Assembly: GCA_963832725.1 (NCBI GenBank)
Contig: CAWHVG010000005.1
Span: 2,976,001-3,040,000, forward strand
Length of the DNA: 64,000 nucleotides
Direction of reading: 5' to 3'
DNA from: JAEZBP01 sp963832725
GTDB lineage: Bacteria; Myxococcota_A; Polyangia; Polyangiales; Sandaracinaceae
Position 1 is the stretch's first letter. Each line of letters opens with the position of its first letter. Positions 63,868-64,000 of the stretch are shown here, piece by piece. Under the pieces are notes generated by a model. That model saw only the letters and a list, made by a program, of their open reading frames with translations. It had not been told where the DNA came from and did no database searches. The position numbers were made by a program, and so were the translations under genes.

Positions 63868-64000
63868 CAACGAGACAGTCTAGCGGTCCGGCCAACCCGC
63901 CGCCCCTTTTCGAGCGGCGGAACAGGTCGGGCAGCATCCATGTCGGCCCCCGGGGCGCCGGCGGCGGAGGATCGTCAGCGCTCGTCGTGAATCGCCTCCC
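63868..64000. other. Right window edge; possible 3' end of a leftward gene
   Basis: Read leftward from the edge, a frame ends in EAIHDER and a TGA at 63977-63975, which could be the tail of a gene lying outside the window. Seven codons are too few to support a call. Nothing else is seen here. Confidence 0.2.

Overview
The window is a 64-kb, very GC-rich chromosomal segment. Gene content points to a large-genome predatory or soil bacterium of the Myxococcota (Polyangiales, Sandaracinus-like). The signs are a giant TPR protein, many lipoproteins with Asp/Gly- or Cys-rich tails, a FAM20-like kinase lipoprotein, an IgGFc-binding-type domain, a Ser/Thr protein kinase with an N-terminal Cys motif, a HEAT-cyclophilin fusion, a DUF4388-type protein and a PuuD-type urate oxidase. 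The taxonomic call is inferred from content only; there is no rRNA here.

Layout. 1-2.4 kb: the start of serC (leftward) diverges from a TGS-less thrS. 2.5-8.4 kb: one leftward gene for a ~1,965-residue TPR protein with a Pro-rich N-terminus. 8.6-10 kb: tRNA-Ala(CGC) and a glutaryl-CoA dehydrogenase. 10-12 kb: bioF-bioD (leftward). 12.1-13.6 kb: three near-perfect parS sites around an unknown gene, implying proximity to the chromosome origin. 13.6-19 kb: HEAT-cyclophilin lipoprotein, uppS-cdsA (overlapping) and a glutamate-type dehydrogenase with a clean terminator. 19.1-26 kb: cell-envelope genes, including a tight four-gene operon (Omp85 barrel, DUF4390, NtrY-like kinase, TlpA-like thioredoxin) in which consecutive genes overlap by 4 bp. 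26-32.4 kb: Fic-like protein with an altered active site, thiE plus a small membrane protein, DUF2079 membrane protein, and aguA-aguB (agmatine to putrescine). 32.5-40.6 kb: surface and secreted proteins (truncated IgGFc-binding-type protein, FAM20-like kinase lipoprotein, NAGPA-type glycosidase, CapA-type phosphatase, Cys/Trp-repeat lipoprotein). 40.8-46.8 kb: a large GMC oxidoreductase behind a promoter with consensus hexamers and an unusual 20-bp spacer, a CrtC/AttH-like protein, a membrane protein and a hydrolase. 46.9-53.2 kb: Ser/Thr kinase, aldehyde dehydrogenase, zinc-ribbon membrane protein, two tandem SPFH paralogues and a DUF4870-like membrane protein. 53.3-64 kb: lipoproteins, a hybrid histidine kinase, puuD, a small monooxygenase, tandem repeats and two further enzyme-like genes.

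Sequence quality. At least ten conserved reading frames in this window are broken by a single-base indel, each restored by one base. Several lie in C or G homopolymers. Three have GATTC where GATC restores the frame, and a fourth (in the TPR gene) may. I read these as consensus errors rather than pseudogenes, and I annotate the genes through the breaks with the position given. No CRISPR array, prophage, transposase or complete mobile element was seen.
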